A stretch of DNA of 64,000 nucleotides from CAYUYV01 sp050331455 (GTDB taxonomy: Bacteria > Pseudomonadota > Alphaproteobacteria > JAJFIK01). The position numbers and the translations under genes are program-made. The DNA is taken from the NCBI GenBank assembly GCA_050331455.1, contig JBHJGV010000015.1, positions 62,001-126,000 of the forward strand, given 5' to 3'. How positions within the stretch are numbered: position 1 is the stretch's first letter; each line of letters opens with the position of its first letter. The notes under the pieces are model-generated. The model did no database searches. It saw only the letters and a program-made list of their open reading frames with translations, and was not told the DNA's origin. Below are positions 25,369-34,593 of the stretch, piece after piece.

Positions 25369-26604
25369 ATGGATCTGGCCGGAAAACGCATTCTCTTGAT
25401 CATTGGCGGCGGGATCGCCGCGTTCAAATCGGTGGACCTGGTGCGCCGCCTGCAGGAGCGGCGCGCCAAGGTGCGCGTGGTCCTGACCCCCGCCGCCCGG
25501 CACTTCGTGACCCCGCTGACCCTCGGCGCCCTCACGGCGGATAAGGTGTACACAGATCTCTTCGATCTGACCGACGAGGCCGAGATGGGGCATATCGAAC
25601 TGTCCCGGGATGCGGATCTGCTGGTGGTTGCCCCGGCCACGGCTGACCTCATGGCCCGCATGGCCTCCGGAATGGCCGACGATCTGGCCTCGACGGCTTT
25701 GTTGGCAACGGACAAACGGGTTTTGATCGCACCGGCGATGAATGTGCGCATGTGGGACCATCCGGCCACGCAGCGAAACCTGGCCACCCTGACGACTGAC
25801 GGCATTCTGGTCGTGGGGCCGGGTCATGGGGACATGGCCTGCGGCGAGCACGGCCCCGGGCGAATGGCCGAGCCCCTTGAAATCGTTGCGGGGATCGAAA
25901 ACGCCCTGGCCCCGGCCCGTGCGCCGCTTGCCGGGCGGCACGTTCTTGTGACCGCGGGCCCGACCCACGAACCCATCGACCCGGTGCGCTACATCGCGAA
26001 CCGCTCCAGCGGCAAGCAGGGCTATGCGATCGCATCGAGCCTCGCCGCAGCCGGAGCCCGGGTCACGCTCGTCTCGGGTCCGACCACCCTCTCCGACCCC
26101 CAGGGTGTCCGGATCATCCGTGTCGAGACCGCACGGGAGATGCTGGCGGCCTGCGAGGCGGCCCTGCCCGCCGATGCCGCCATCTTCACGGCCGCGGTCG
26201 CAGACTGGCGCACCGCCGGCATGGCGGACCAGAAGCTGAAAAAGGTCGAAGGCGGCGGCCTGCCTCGGCTCGACCTCGCCGAAAACCCCGATATCCTGGC
26301 CACGGTGTCACGCCATCCGACCCGGCGCCCGCGTCTCGTCATCGGCTTTGCCGCCGAGACCGACCAGGTGCTGGAGCATGCGCGCGCCAAGCGCCTGCGC
26401 AAAGGCTGCGACTGGCTCATCGCCAACGATGTGTCGCCGGGCACCGGTGTCATGGGCGGCGATACCAACACCATTCATCTGCTAACGGACCATGGCGTGG
26501 AAAGCTGGCCGACCCTCTCTAAAACGGCGGTCGCAGATCGCCTGACGGGTGCCATCGCCGCCGCACTGGGCGCCGACGCCAGGGCCCTGGAGGAAACACC
26601 ATGA
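25369..26604 (+). CDS. coaBC: Bifunctional phosphopantothenoylcysteine decarboxylase/phosphopantothenate-cysteine ligase
   Basis: A 411-residue fusion for two steps of coenzyme A synthesis. The N-terminal CoaC flavoprotein has GGGIAAFK, active-site H75 in GHIELSRDADLLVVAPAT, the PAMNVRMW substrate clamp, and C158 in MACGEHGPGRM. The C-terminal CoaB ligase begins at about 190 with VLVTAGPTHEPIDPVRYI and contains RSSGKQGYAIA and the LKKVEGG Lys. The ATG follows GGGAGAACC. Its stop overlaps the dut start by four bases, indicating translational coupling. Confidence 0.97.
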   Translation: MDLAGKRILLIIGGGIAAFKSVDLVRRLQERRAKVRVVLTPAARHFVTPLTLGALTADKVYTDLFDLTDEAEMGHIELSRDADLLVVAPATADLMARMASGMADDLASTALLATDKRVLIAPAMNVRMWDHPATQRNLATLTTDGILVVGPGHGDMACGEHGPGRMAEPLEIVAGIENALAPARAPLAGRHVLVTAGPTHEPIDPVRYIANRSSGKQGYAIASSLAAAGARVTLVSGPTTLSDPQGVRIIRVETAREMLAACEAALPADAAIFTAAVADWRTAGMADQKLKKVEGGGLPRLDLAENPDILATVSRHPTRRPRLVIGFAAETDQVLEHARAKRLRKGCDWLIANDVSPGTGVMGGDTNTIHLLTDHGVESWPTLSKTAVADRLTGAIAAALGADARALEETP

Positions 26605-27083
26605 CCACCCCGCCCCCCCCCATGACGGCGCCCGTTTCGGTATCGGTGCAGCGGCTGCCCCATGCCAGCGGGCTCGATCTGCCCGCCTATAAGACGGACG
26701 GGGCCGCCGGCGCCGATCTTCTTGCAGCAGTGCCCCAGGATAGCCCCGTCAGCCTGCTGCCGATGGCCCGCGCGCTCATTCCCACGGGCCTTGCCGTGGC
26801 CATCCCGGACGGGTTCGAGATTCAGATCCGTCCGCGGTCGGGCCTTGCGAAGGATGCGGGTGTCACCGTTCTGAACAGTCCCGGTACGATCGATTCGGAC
26901 TATCGCGGCGAGATCCAGGTGCTGTTGATCAATCTGGGCGGCGAGCCGGTCACGATCCGGCGCGGCGAGCGCATTGCCCAGATGGTTCTGGCGCCGGTCA
27001 CGCGTCTGGTCTGGACGGAAATCAAGGACCTGCCGCCCACGGCTCGCGGCGAGGGTGGCTTCGGATCCACCGGCCGGCGATGA
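26601..27083 (+). CDS. dut: Deoxyuridine 5'-triphosphate nucleotidohydrolase
   Basis: A 160-residue trimeric dUTPase that hydrolyses dUTP to dUMP, keeping uracil out of DNA. All five motifs are visible: GAAGADLLA, RPRSGLAKDAGV, LNSPGTIDSDYRGEI, ERIAQMVLAPV and the C-terminal GEGGFGSTG. The ATG overlaps the coaBC stop (ATGA). This pairing is common in alphaproteobacteria. Confidence 0.97.
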   Translation: MTTPPPPMTAPVSVSVQRLPHASGLDLPAYKTDGAAGADLLAAVPQDSPVSLLPMARALIPTGLAVAIPDGFEIQIRPRSGLAKDAGVTVLNSPGTIDSDYRGEIQVLLINLGGEPVTIRRGERIAQMVLAPVTRLVWTEIKDLPPTARGEGGFGSTGRR

Positions 27084-27149
27084 CGGCGGCGCCGAGCCTC
27101 CCGTGCCTTGCCCGGGTTCATGGAAAAACCATCAGGGATGAGATGATCC

Positions 27150-27599
27150 ATGCGACTGTCTCGAAAAATGATCCTGGCCCTCGAAGCGGTGGTGGACATC
27201 GCCTATAACGCGCGCCCCACCCCCGTGCAGTCCAAGGAGATTACCCGCCGCCAGGGCATCCCCCAGCGCTATCTGGAGCAGGTCATGCAGCATCTGGTGC
27301 ATGAGGGCATTCTGCGCGGTGTGCGGGGACCGCGCGGCGGCTACCGCCTTGCGACGGAGCGCCGGCGCTTGACGGCGGGGGACGTGGTGCGCACCGTCGC
27401 GGCCCTCGAGGCCAGCGAGGAACAGGCCCTCGAAAGCCGGTCGGATCTGGCGGAGACAGTCATCCGCCCCCTGATCGACGGGATCAACGAATCCGTCATG
27501 GTGCGGCTCGACGCCATCACCATTGAGGAGCTGTGCCGCAAGGCCGACGAGGCGGGCGTCGAGAATGCGGCCCGCACGAGCATGGACTTTACAATCTGA
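27150..27599 (+). CDS. Rrf2-family transcriptional regulator
   Basis: A 149-residue winged-helix regulator. The Rrf2 start MRLSRKMILALEAVVDIAYN and recognition region RQGIPQRYLEQVMQHL with RGVRGPRGGYRLA are clear. The three-Cys cluster ligand set of IscR/RirA/NsrR is absent: the only Cys is in ELCRKA. It therefore resembles CymR, which controls cysteine genes through CysK rather than through an iron-sulfur cluster. It lies 71 bases upstream of cysK on the same strand, supporting a role in cysteine supply. The target is inferred. Confidence 0.85.
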   Translation: MRLSRKMILALEAVVDIAYNARPTPVQSKEITRRQGIPQRYLEQVMQHLVHEGILRGVRGPRGGYRLATERRRLTAGDVVRTVAALEASEEQALESRSDLAETVIRPLIDGINESVMVRLDAITIEELCRKADEAGVENAARTSMDFTI

Positions 27600-27670
27600 G
27601 CTGCCCATATGCCCCCAATCGGCGCTTCGCCGCACGGGCGGACAGCCTTAAACCAGACAGGGAGAGGATC

Positions 27671-28630
27671 ATGAGTGCCGGTCCCGCCGCACCCCGCGGC
27701 CGCATCTTCAATTCGATCACCGAAACCATCGGTGCCACGCCGCTGGTGCGCCTGCAGCGCCTGCCGGAGCAGCACAATGTTAAGGCGGACCTCGTTTTCA
27801 AACTGGAATTCTTCAATCCCATCGCCAGCGTGAAGGACCGGATCGGCGTCGCCATGATCGAGGCCCTGGAGGCCGAAGGAAAGATCAAGCCCGACACGGT
27901 GCTGATCGAGCCGACCTCCGGCAATACGGGCATCGCTCTTGCCTTCGTCGCCGCCGCCAAGGGCTACCGGCTGATCCTCGTGATGCCGGAAAGCATGTCC
28001 GTGGAGCGGCGCAAGATGCTGGCCCTGCTGGGTGCCGAACTGGAATTGACGCCGGCCGAGAAGGGCATGAAGGGGGCCATTGCCCGGGCCCATGAGCTGG
28101 CGGAGGCAACGCCCGGCGCCGTGATGCCCCAGCAATTCGACAATCCTGCCAATCCGGCCATTCACCGGGCGACGACGGCCGAAGAGATCTGGGCGGACAC
28201 GGGCGGCGAGGTCGATGCGTTGATCTCCGGCGTCGGCACCGGCGGTACGCTGACCGGCATCAGCCAGGTGCTCAAGGCGCGCAGGCCCGGCTTCAAAACC
28301 ATCGCAGTCGAGCCCGAGGACAGCCCGGTTCTGTCCGGCGGCGAGCCCGGCCCCCACAAAATCCAGGGCATCGGCGCCGGCTTCGTGCCGACCATTCTGG
28401 AGCGCCAGATGATCGATGAGATCGTCACCATCGGCAATGAGAGTGCCTTCGAGATGGCGCGCAAGGCGGCCCGCTGCGAGGGCCTGCCCGGCGGCATTTC
28501 CTCCGGCGCCGCCATCGCGGCAGCCTTCGAAGTGGGCGCCCGTCCGGAGATGGAGGGCAAGCGGATCGTGACCATCATTCCGTCCTTCGCGGAGCGTTAC
28601 CTCTCCACGGCCCTGTTCGACGGCCTGTAA
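27671..28630 (+). CDS. cysK: Cysteine synthase A (O-acetylserine sulfhydrylase)
   Basis: A 319-residue PLP enzyme making cysteine from O-acetylserine and sulfide. The PLP Lys is K55 in NPIASVKDRIG. The substrate loop EPTSGNTG, the phosphate-binding GTGGTLTG and the C-terminal GLPGGISSGAA are intact. GGGAGAGG precedes the ATG. It is next to the Rrf2-type regulator and convergent with the methyltransferase, 15 bases from its stop. Confidence 0.96.
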   Translation: MSAGPAAPRGRIFNSITETIGATPLVRLQRLPEQHNVKADLVFKLEFFNPIASVKDRIGVAMIEALEAEGKIKPDTVLIEPTSGNTGIALAFVAAAKGYRLILVMPESMSVERRKMLALLGAELELTPAEKGMKGAIARAHELAEATPGAVMPQQFDNPANPAIHRATTAEEIWADTGGEVDALISGVGTGGTLTGISQVLKARRPGFKTIAVEPEDSPVLSGGEPGPHKIQGIGAGFVPTILERQMIDEIVTIGNESAFEMARKAARCEGLPGGISSGAAIAAAFEVGARPEMEGKRIVTIIPSFAERYLSTALFDGL

Positions 28631-28645
28631 GCGACAGCGTTTCGC

Positions 28646-29485
28646 TCAGGACGGCCTGACCCCGGTCACGATGTGAACATGGGCTTCCATGGTGACCACA
28701 CCATCTTGCAAGTGATCCCGGTAACGCGCGATGAGCGCGCTCCGGGCCCGGGCCGCGGCGGCCGGCCCTGCATCCGCCAACACATCCCCGACCGAGAATG
28801 CGTTCAACGCAAAATCCGCCGCGCCCGGTGCGTCGAGGCCGCCGCCCATCTCGAGGCGCCCGCGCCACTCATCGGCGCGGACCCCCTCAAATCCGGCTAT
28901 CGTCAGGAGACGGATCAAGTGATCCACATCCCCATACCGGAACGGACCCGGCCCATCGGGATCGCGCGGGGGAAGGTCGGCCACCTGGGCCACCGCCTCG
29001 CGCGCGGCCGTCATCCAGGGATTGTTGGCCGGCGGACCCCAGACGGCAAAAGCGAAGCGGCCGCCGGGCGCAAGCCACCGGGCCATGTTTGAAAAAGCGG
29101 CCGGCGGATGGTCGAAGAACATAACGCCGAAGCGCGAGGCCAGCCGGTCGAACGGCGTGGACGGCTCGGCCGTTGCCATATCCGCAACCTCGAATGTCAC
29201 CTGCCGTCCCGCCGGCGGCGCCGGCATCCGGGCGCTTGCAATAAGGGCTGGGGAAATGTCGAGGCCGGTGACCGCACTGCCCTCGGGCGCCTGGCGGGCG
29301 ATCTCCAGGGTCGCCGCACCGCCGCCGCAACCGATATCGGCGACGCGGCACGGTCCCTCCAGGGCCAGGGCCGAAATCAAGGGGGCCGTCACGGCCGACA
29401 GCATCGCTTCCATGGGCGCAAGCTGGCGTTGCCATTTCTCGCCGCGGGCGCCGGCCCAGTCCGAACTGGTGGGAGCATCGGTCAT
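28646..29485 (-). CDS. Class I SAM-dependent methyltransferase
   Basis: A 279-residue methyltransferase. Motif I is VADIGCGGGAATLEIA, followed by GLDIS and later FDRLASRFGVMFF and NMARWLAPGGRFAFAVWG. This pattern is typical of the methyltransferase type 11 group acting on small molecules. I chose ATG at 29485, just before TDAPTSSDWAG. The substrate is unknown. It lies 52 bases downstream of the SGNH-like gene on the same strand. Confidence 0.8.
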   Translation of the reverse strand: MTDAPTSSDWAGARGEKWQRQLAPMEAMLSAVTAPLISALALEGPCRVADIGCGGGAATLEIARQAPEGSAVTGLDISPALIASARMPAPPAGRQVTFEVADMATAEPSTPFDRLASRFGVMFFDHPPAAFSNMARWLAPGGRFAFAVWGPPANNPWMTAAREAVAQVADLPPRDPDGPGPFRYGDVDHLIRLLTIAGFEGVRADEWRGRLEMGGGLDAPGAADFALNAFSVGDVLADAGPAAAARARSALIARYRDHLQDGVVTMEAHVHIVTGVRPS

Positions 29486-29537
29486 GCACAAGAGATCCTC
29501 AGATGGCTGAACCAGGGACGGCGGGGCCGGATCCGGC

Positions 29538-31601
29538 TCACCGGGACGCAACCGACACCGTCTCGCCCACATTCAGATGGGATGCCCATTGTTGGAGCAT
29601 GGAGGTCTGGGAGCGGGATGCGGTCACGGGGGGCATCATGATGGCCACACGGATGCCGCGCGCCTGGGCGCGGCGGGTGACGGAAGACAGATCGGCGAGC
29701 CATTTGTCAAAGCGCTCCCCTTCGCTCGAGAAATCCTTCACGGCGTCGTTGAGGTCGTTGATCGCGAAATGGAGCAGGATGCCATCCGCATCCGGATGGG
29801 CCGCAAGGATGGCGTCGAGTTCCTGGGCAGCCCACCGGGCCTTCTTGCCGCCCTTGGAATAGTTCACGACGGCGCCCGCGTCGCTGTAGTCCGCGAGGGC
29901 CGTGGCGAAGACGCCATCATACCAGGCGAACCAGGAGTCGCCGACCGTCACCCAGGTCTCACCGGGACCGATCAAAGGGCGGGAGGGGTCGATGTCATTC
30001 TCCCAGATCCCGGCATTGAAGACGCCGATCGAAAAGGCCGCCTCTTGACCAGTCTGCTCCGCACCGGGATGAACGATCAGGATCCGCCCGGAAGCCAGGC
30101 GTGCCGGAATGTCCAGGGTGACCCGGGTCAAACGATCGGGCACCCATTGATGCGCGACAGTCTCGCCCGTCGCGTCGACCAGCATCACCAGGGCGGTCGG
30201 ACGCCCCCTGGGCACGGTTGCGTCGCCAGGATCGGCGATGACGAAGGCCTCGAAACGCGCATCGCGCCCCCTCAGGGCAAAGCGCGTCTCGACGCCCTCC
30301 CACTGGGCAAGGGTGCCGATTTCGATGCCGCAATGGACGACTGTGGGGCGAGCCAGATAGGTGCGCCCATGGGCAGTGCGCCAGGGATTGAGGCGGCGGC
30401 TGACCATCACGCCGCGCCGGATGCCGTTGACCACGTCCCGGGGGCCCTCCGCGCTGACGGCGGTGGGACTCCACATGGTGCTGCCGGTCGAAATGTCGTT
30501 TGGGCCCGCCAGGGCTTCGCCCTTTGCGCCGTGATAGCTCAGCCGAGCCCCTTTGACCGTGTCCCGCAGGGACCGGCGGGCCACCATCCAGGCATAGGCC
30601 TGGGTGCCGATGCGGCTGAGATGCTGCCCGAGACGTGCACTAAACAGGGGACCCAGTTCACCGGGGCCGCTTCGTTGAAGGGGCCCACGCAGGGTCAACC
30701 GGTCGCCAGCGTCCGTTCCGATAACGGTGACGACACTGAAGGTTCTGTCAGGCCATTTCACGACGGCGGGCCAGACGGACGTCGTGCCGGCGCCGGCCGC
30801 CAGGGGATCCGTGGACTGAAGGACGGGCGATCCCGCCTTGGCCGTAACGGCGATCACCGTTTCGCCCCGCCGCCCGCCACCGGGATAGAGCCGGTTGGAG
30901 CCCGCCCACGCCTTGATGTTGTCCGGTACGCCCGGCAACCCCGTGGTTTCGGTCAGAACATGGACGAAGGAGGCACCCGCGAGACCCGGTGCGCCGCCGC
31001 CTTTGCCCATTTCCTTGTCCGCTTCGTTGTCCACGGCCCTTTCTTGGCCAGTAAGACCGGGGCCAGTAAGACCGGGGCCAGCAGGACCGGGGCCAGTCGG
31101 GTCGGGGCGCCGGACGACGGCCTGGGCCGGCTTTTCCGGCACCAGCGCTTGCGGGACGGAGCGGCGCTTCACGGCTGGCGTCGAGCGGTCCGGCGCTTCG
31201 GCCGCCGTCACCAGAGCCTCGAGGCATCCTTCCATCAGGATGCCGAAGGTGCGGTCCGCCTCGGGCCCACAAATGTGCGGCACCGTCGCCGTCGGCACGA
31301 TGAGCAACAATTCGCCCTCACCCATGGGCCTTGCAAGGCGCAGCCGACGATCGCGGCGCGAATACGCGTAGTCGGTCACCGGATAAAGAATGGCCGGCAG
31401 ACCCTTGGCGTTCTGCCGCACGACCGACAGGTCGGAAACGTTCGGCGGAAGCATTGGCAGGGTCACCGTCTGGGGCGTCTTTGCGCCCCGGAACAGCGCA
31501 ATGGGACTGGCCGGATCGGCGCGGGTTTGAGGGGACCCGAGCCCCACAGCGACGGAGACGACCATAACGGCCCACACACCACGCAGCATGTTTGCACCCA
31601 T
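29538..31601 (-). CDS. Exported protein with C-terminal SGNH/GDSL hydrolase-like domain
   Basis: A 687-residue protein. Starting at 31601 it has a signal peptide (MLRGVWAVMVVSVAVGLG). Residues about 40-540 are an unrecognised region with a low-complexity PGPAGPGLTGPG stretch coded by a 15-bp repeat. The C-terminal 137 residues look like an SGNH hydrolase: GDSW (Ser about 556), the Gly of NYSKGGKKA, and AINDLND with the conserved Asn at about 615. The expected DxxH block is missing: the protein ends about 30 residues after MMPPVTASR, leaving only WASHL. The catalytic triad is therefore incomplete as seen. It may be an extracellular esterase or a non-catalytic binding protein. Confidence 0.7.
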   Translation of the reverse strand: MGANMLRGVWAVMVVSVAVGLGSPQTRADPASPIALFRGAKTPQTVTLPMLPPNVSDLSVVRQNAKGLPAILYPVTDYAYSRRDRRLRLARPMGEGELLLIVPTATVPHICGPEADRTFGILMEGCLEALVTAAEAPDRSTPAVKRRSVPQALVPEKPAQAVVRRPDPTGPGPAGPGLTGPGLTGQERAVDNEADKEMGKGGGAPGLAGASFVHVLTETTGLPGVPDNIKAWAGSNRLYPGGGRRGETVIAVTAKAGSPVLQSTDPLAAGAGTTSVWPAVVKWPDRTFSVVTVIGTDAGDRLTLRGPLQRSGPGELGPLFSARLGQHLSRIGTQAYAWMVARRSLRDTVKGARLSYHGAKGEALAGPNDISTGSTMWSPTAVSAEGPRDVVNGIRRGVMVSRRLNPWRTAHGRTYLARPTVVHCGIEIGTLAQWEGVETRFALRGRDARFEAFVIADPGDATVPRGRPTALVMLVDATGETVAHQWVPDRLTRVTLDIPARLASGRILIVHPGAEQTGQEAAFSIGVFNAGIWENDIDPSRPLIGPGETWVTVGDSWFAWYDGVFATALADYSDAGAVVNYSKGGKKARWAAQELDAILAAHPDADGILLHFAINDLNDAVKDFSSEGERFDKWLADLSSVTRRAQARGIRVAIMMPPVTASRSQTSMLQQWASHLNVGETVSVASR
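31046..31105 (+). repeat. 15-bp tandem repeat x4
   Basis: Units at 31046-31060, 31061-31075, 31076-31090 and 31091-31105. The first two are exact copies of GGCCAGTAAGACCGG and the others carry two to four changes. In the gene on the minus strand they encode the Gly/Pro/Thr-rich linker of the SGNH-like protein. Confidence 0.9.
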
Positions 31602-31765
31602 TCGACAGCGACCCTTCTGTCGGCACGGTAATGGATTGCCTGGCCGGGCGGTACCCTCACGCCTCCCGGATGGCACCCGGTGCCCTCGACGGGTCGACAA
31701 CGCTTCCTTAAGGGCCCGCTGGGACCGTGCGGCTCCAGAGACGACCCTGGGGGACGAAGACCGCC

Positions 31766-33739
31766 ATGCCAGCACGGACGCGCCGCAAGCCGAGGCGAAA
31801 ACCACGCGCGCCCAAGCGCCGAAGCCATCCGTTCACCCGGGAGCCGGCTCCCCGTCCCACCATGGGACTTTATGCGCGCCTTGCCGAAAGCGTGTTGTGG
31901 CTCGTCCTCGTCGCCGGCATCGGTCTTGCGGCGCTGGCCAGCGGTCTGCCCGACACACGGGCGCTGTTCGCGCCGCCCGAAAGCGCCAGCGTCGCCGTGC
32001 AGGACGTCTCCGGTACCCTGATCAGCCACCGCGGCATGACCTTCGGCGGGGATGTGCGCCTGGAGGACCTGCCCGACCATGTGCCCCAGGCGATCCTGGC
32101 CATCGAGGACCACCGGTTCTTCCACCATGTCGGGCTGGACCTCGCCGGCCTGATCCGCGCCCTGACAGCCAACCTGGCCGCGGGCCGGGTCGTCCAGGGC
32201 GGCAGCACCCTGACCCAGCAACTCGCCAAGAACCTGTTCCTGACGTCGGAGCGCACGGTGCGGCGCAAGCTGCAGGAAGCGCTTCTGGCCCTTTGGCTGG
32301 AGGCCCGTCTGGGTAAGGATGAAATCCTCGCGCTCTATCTCAACCGGGTCTATTACGGAGCCGGAACCCATGGCATCGACGCGGCGGCCCGGCGTTATTT
32401 CGCCAAGCCGGCCCGGGATCTCAGCCTCGGAGAGGCCGCGGTCCTGGCCGGGCTGCTCAAGGCGCCCTCCCGCTATGCGCCGACCCACAATGCCGACGGC
32501 GCCCAGGCCCGGGCCCGCCTCGTGCTCAAACGGATGGCGGAACTGGGCTACATCACGGAGGAGGACGCGGATCAGGCCGCGGCGCGGCCCCTCGTCCTCG
32601 GCGAGGCGGCGACGCCCGGCGTGCACTATTTCATGGACTGGATCGTCGATCTTCTTGCGGAGTATGTGGGCCGCGTGCGCGAGCCCCTGGTGGTTCGTAC
32701 GACCCTCGATCTTGAGCTTCAAAAAGCCGCCGAGAGCGCTGTGGCGAGCGTGCTCGACGATGCCCTGGCCGAGGACGCCAAGATCGGGCAGGTCGCCCTG
32801 GTGGCCCTTGATTCCACCGGCGCCGTGCGGGCCCTCGTTGGCGGCCGGTCCTACCGCAAAAGCCCCTATAACCGGGTCGTCCGAGCCTGGCGCCAGCCAG
32901 GATCAGCGTTCAAGCCCTTCGTCTATCTTGCGGCTCTGGAAGCGGGCTGGCAGTCGGACTACGCCATCGAGGACCGGCCCATTCGCGTCGGACGCTGGTC
33001 ACCGTCGAATTTCACGGGCCGCTTCGAGGGCAAGGTCAGCCTCACCCGCGCCCTCTCCCGCTCCCTCAACGCCGCTACGGTGCGCCTGACGGAAACGATC
33101 GGGCGCAAACGGGTGATCGACACCGCCCAGCGCATGGGTCTCGATGCGGATCTGAAGCCCTATCCCTCCCTGCCCTTGGGCACTTTCGAAGTGACGCCCC
33201 TGTCCCTGACTGCGGCCTATGTGCCCATGGCCAATGGGGGGCGAGCGGTGGCGGTCAACCCCATGGTCCGCATCCAGACCAGAAGCGGACAGACCCTTTA
33301 CGAGCGCGAGCGGGGGGATCTGGGACAGGCCGCCCCGAGACGCGACATCGATGGCCTCCGGGACATGATGCGCGTGGTGGTATCCGACGGCACAGGCCGG
33401 GCCGCGGCACTGGAGGGATATGACGTCGCCGGCAAGACCGGCACGAGCCAGAATTTTCGGGATGCCTGGTTCATCGGCCATGTGGAGGGGCTTGTGGCCG
33501 GCGTGTGGGTCGGCAATGACGACGGCCGTCCCATGAACAAGATCACCGGCGGGACCGTGCCGGCGCGAATCTGGAAGGCATTCGCCCAGGCCGCCCTGGC
33601 CCGGCTGCCCGAGACCCGCCGCCTCGACCCGCCCGTGCCGGACCTGATGCTGACACTGCTGGGGCCGGACGGCGCTCCGCTTACGGACGAACCCACGGCC
33701 TCCATCGCGCCGGCAAACGGCGCCTATAGAGCCCCGTAA
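31766..33739 (+). CDS. Class A penicillin-binding protein (transglycosylase/transpeptidase)
   Basis: A 657-residue bifunctional peptidoglycan synthase. A very basic N-terminus is followed by a membrane anchor (VLWLVLVAGIGLAALA). The transglycosylase domain has catalytic E114 in AIEDHRFFHHVG and GGSTLTQQLAKNLFL. The transpeptidase has S380 in GSAFKPF, SLN at 433-435 and KTGT at 557-560. The overall plan is PBP1-like, but it is shorter than typical PBP1A and without the OB insert. ATG at 31766 was chosen; one more start lies 13 codons upstream. It is divergent from the SGNH-like gene and convergent, with a 16-base overlap, with the YgjP-type gene. Confidence 0.93.
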   Translation: MPARTRRKPRRKPRAPKRRSHPFTREPAPRPTMGLYARLAESVLWLVLVAGIGLAALASGLPDTRALFAPPESASVAVQDVSGTLISHRGMTFGGDVRLEDLPDHVPQAILAIEDHRFFHHVGLDLAGLIRALTANLAAGRVVQGGSTLTQQLAKNLFLTSERTVRRKLQEALLALWLEARLGKDEILALYLNRVYYGAGTHGIDAAARRYFAKPARDLSLGEAAVLAGLLKAPSRYAPTHNADGAQARARLVLKRMAELGYITEEDADQAAARPLVLGEAATPGVHYFMDWIVDLLAEYVGRVREPLVVRTTLDLELQKAAESAVASVLDDALAEDAKIGQVALVALDSTGAVRALVGGRSYRKSPYNRVVRAWRQPGSAFKPFVYLAALEAGWQSDYAIEDRPIRVGRWSPSNFTGRFEGKVSLTRALSRSLNAATVRLTETIGRKRVIDTAQRMGLDADLKPYPSLPLGTFEVTPLSLTAAYVPMANGGRAVAVNPMVRIQTRSGQTLYERERGDLGQAAPRRDIDGLRDMMRVVVSDGTGRAAALEGYDVAGKTGTSQNFRDAWFIGHVEGLVAGVWVGNDDGRPMNKITGGTVPARIWKAFAQAALARLPETRRLDPPVPDLMLTLLGPDGAPLTDEPTASIAPANGAYRAP

Positions 33740-34458
33740 CGGTGAAGGGCGGCACCCTCCCGCTTCAGCCAGGCCGACGCGCCGCCCGGATCCCCATGAA
33801 GATCCCGCACCACGGCCCAAAAGGCCGGGCTGTGATCATGGTGGACGAGATGGGCGACCTCATGGGCCGCCACATAGTCCAGCACCTCCGGCGGGGCCAT
33901 GATCAACCGCCAGGAAAAGGACAGGGCACCTTCGGACGAACAGGATCCCCACCGCGTGCGCGTGTCCCGCACGGTCAGCCGCAAGGGCCGCACATTGAGC
34001 GTTTGCGCGTGGTCTTTCACCCGGTCAGCGAGGTCGAAACGCGCCAGGCCCTTCAGCCACTGGGCAACCCGGTTCGTCACCTCCTGGCCCGATCCGCCGA
34101 CCAGAAGCCGCCCCGTCGCCATGTCGGGCCGGATGGACCGGGAATGCAACGCCGGTGTGGATGTGATGGTCAGCATGCGTCCACGCAGGGGCACCGACGC
34201 TCCGGGGACAAAGGGTGTTCCCTTGGGCGATTCGGCGAGCCGCGCGGCGATCCAGCCTTCCTGGCGGGTCACGAAGTCGAGGGCATGGGTGAGGTCACTG
34301 GGCCGGGGAATGACCAGGATCACGGCCCGCTCAACCGGATCCACTTTGATGATGACGCGTCGGGCCCGTGGATTGATCCGGACCGAAAACGGGACCGTCT
34401 GGCCGTGGACCGCCAGGGTTTCCATCGAAAGCGGAACGGTGCGGGCCGCCTTGGCCAT
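33724..34458 (-). CDS. YgjP-like zinc metallohydrolase (DUF45, M48-related)
   Basis: A 244-residue soluble protein with the YgjP/DUF45 fold. TRTRWGSCSSEGALSFSWRL is the family hallmark, and the zinc site HEVAHLVHHDHSPAFW has HExxH at 199-203 with a further His at about 209. Members are UTP pyrophosphatase-like or SprT-like proteases with little characterised function. ATG at 34458 has GGGGGA upstream. It lies 135 bases downstream of the phaZ stop on the same strand. Confidence 0.85.
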   Translation of the reverse strand: MAKAARTVPLSMETLAVHGQTVPFSVRINPRARRVIIKVDPVERAVILVIPRPSDLTHALDFVTRQEGWIAARLAESPKGTPFVPGASVPLRGRMLTITSTPALHSRSIRPDMATGRLLVGGSGQEVTNRVAQWLKGLARFDLADRVKDHAQTLNVRPLRLTVRDTRTRWGSCSSEGALSFSWRLIMAPPEVLDYVAAHEVAHLVHHDHSPAFWAVVRDLHGDPGGASAWLKREGAALHRYGAL

Positions 34459-34593
34459 GGACTGGTCCCCCGATCTGAACGGCCCACAATCGCCTGAACA
34501 AGATCTGATTCGCGATCGACTGCCCATGGACCGGTCTGCCGTGGAAAGAGCGCCGGTGGGGCACCGCCCTTCCCACGGCCTGGCACAGAACCA

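Noticed and set aside
29577..31631. A 684-codon plus-strand frame
   Set aside because: Antisense to the SGNH-like gene, which has a signal peptide and SGNH blocks. The Ser/Gly/Ala repeat in this frame is just the complement of the 15-bp repeat.
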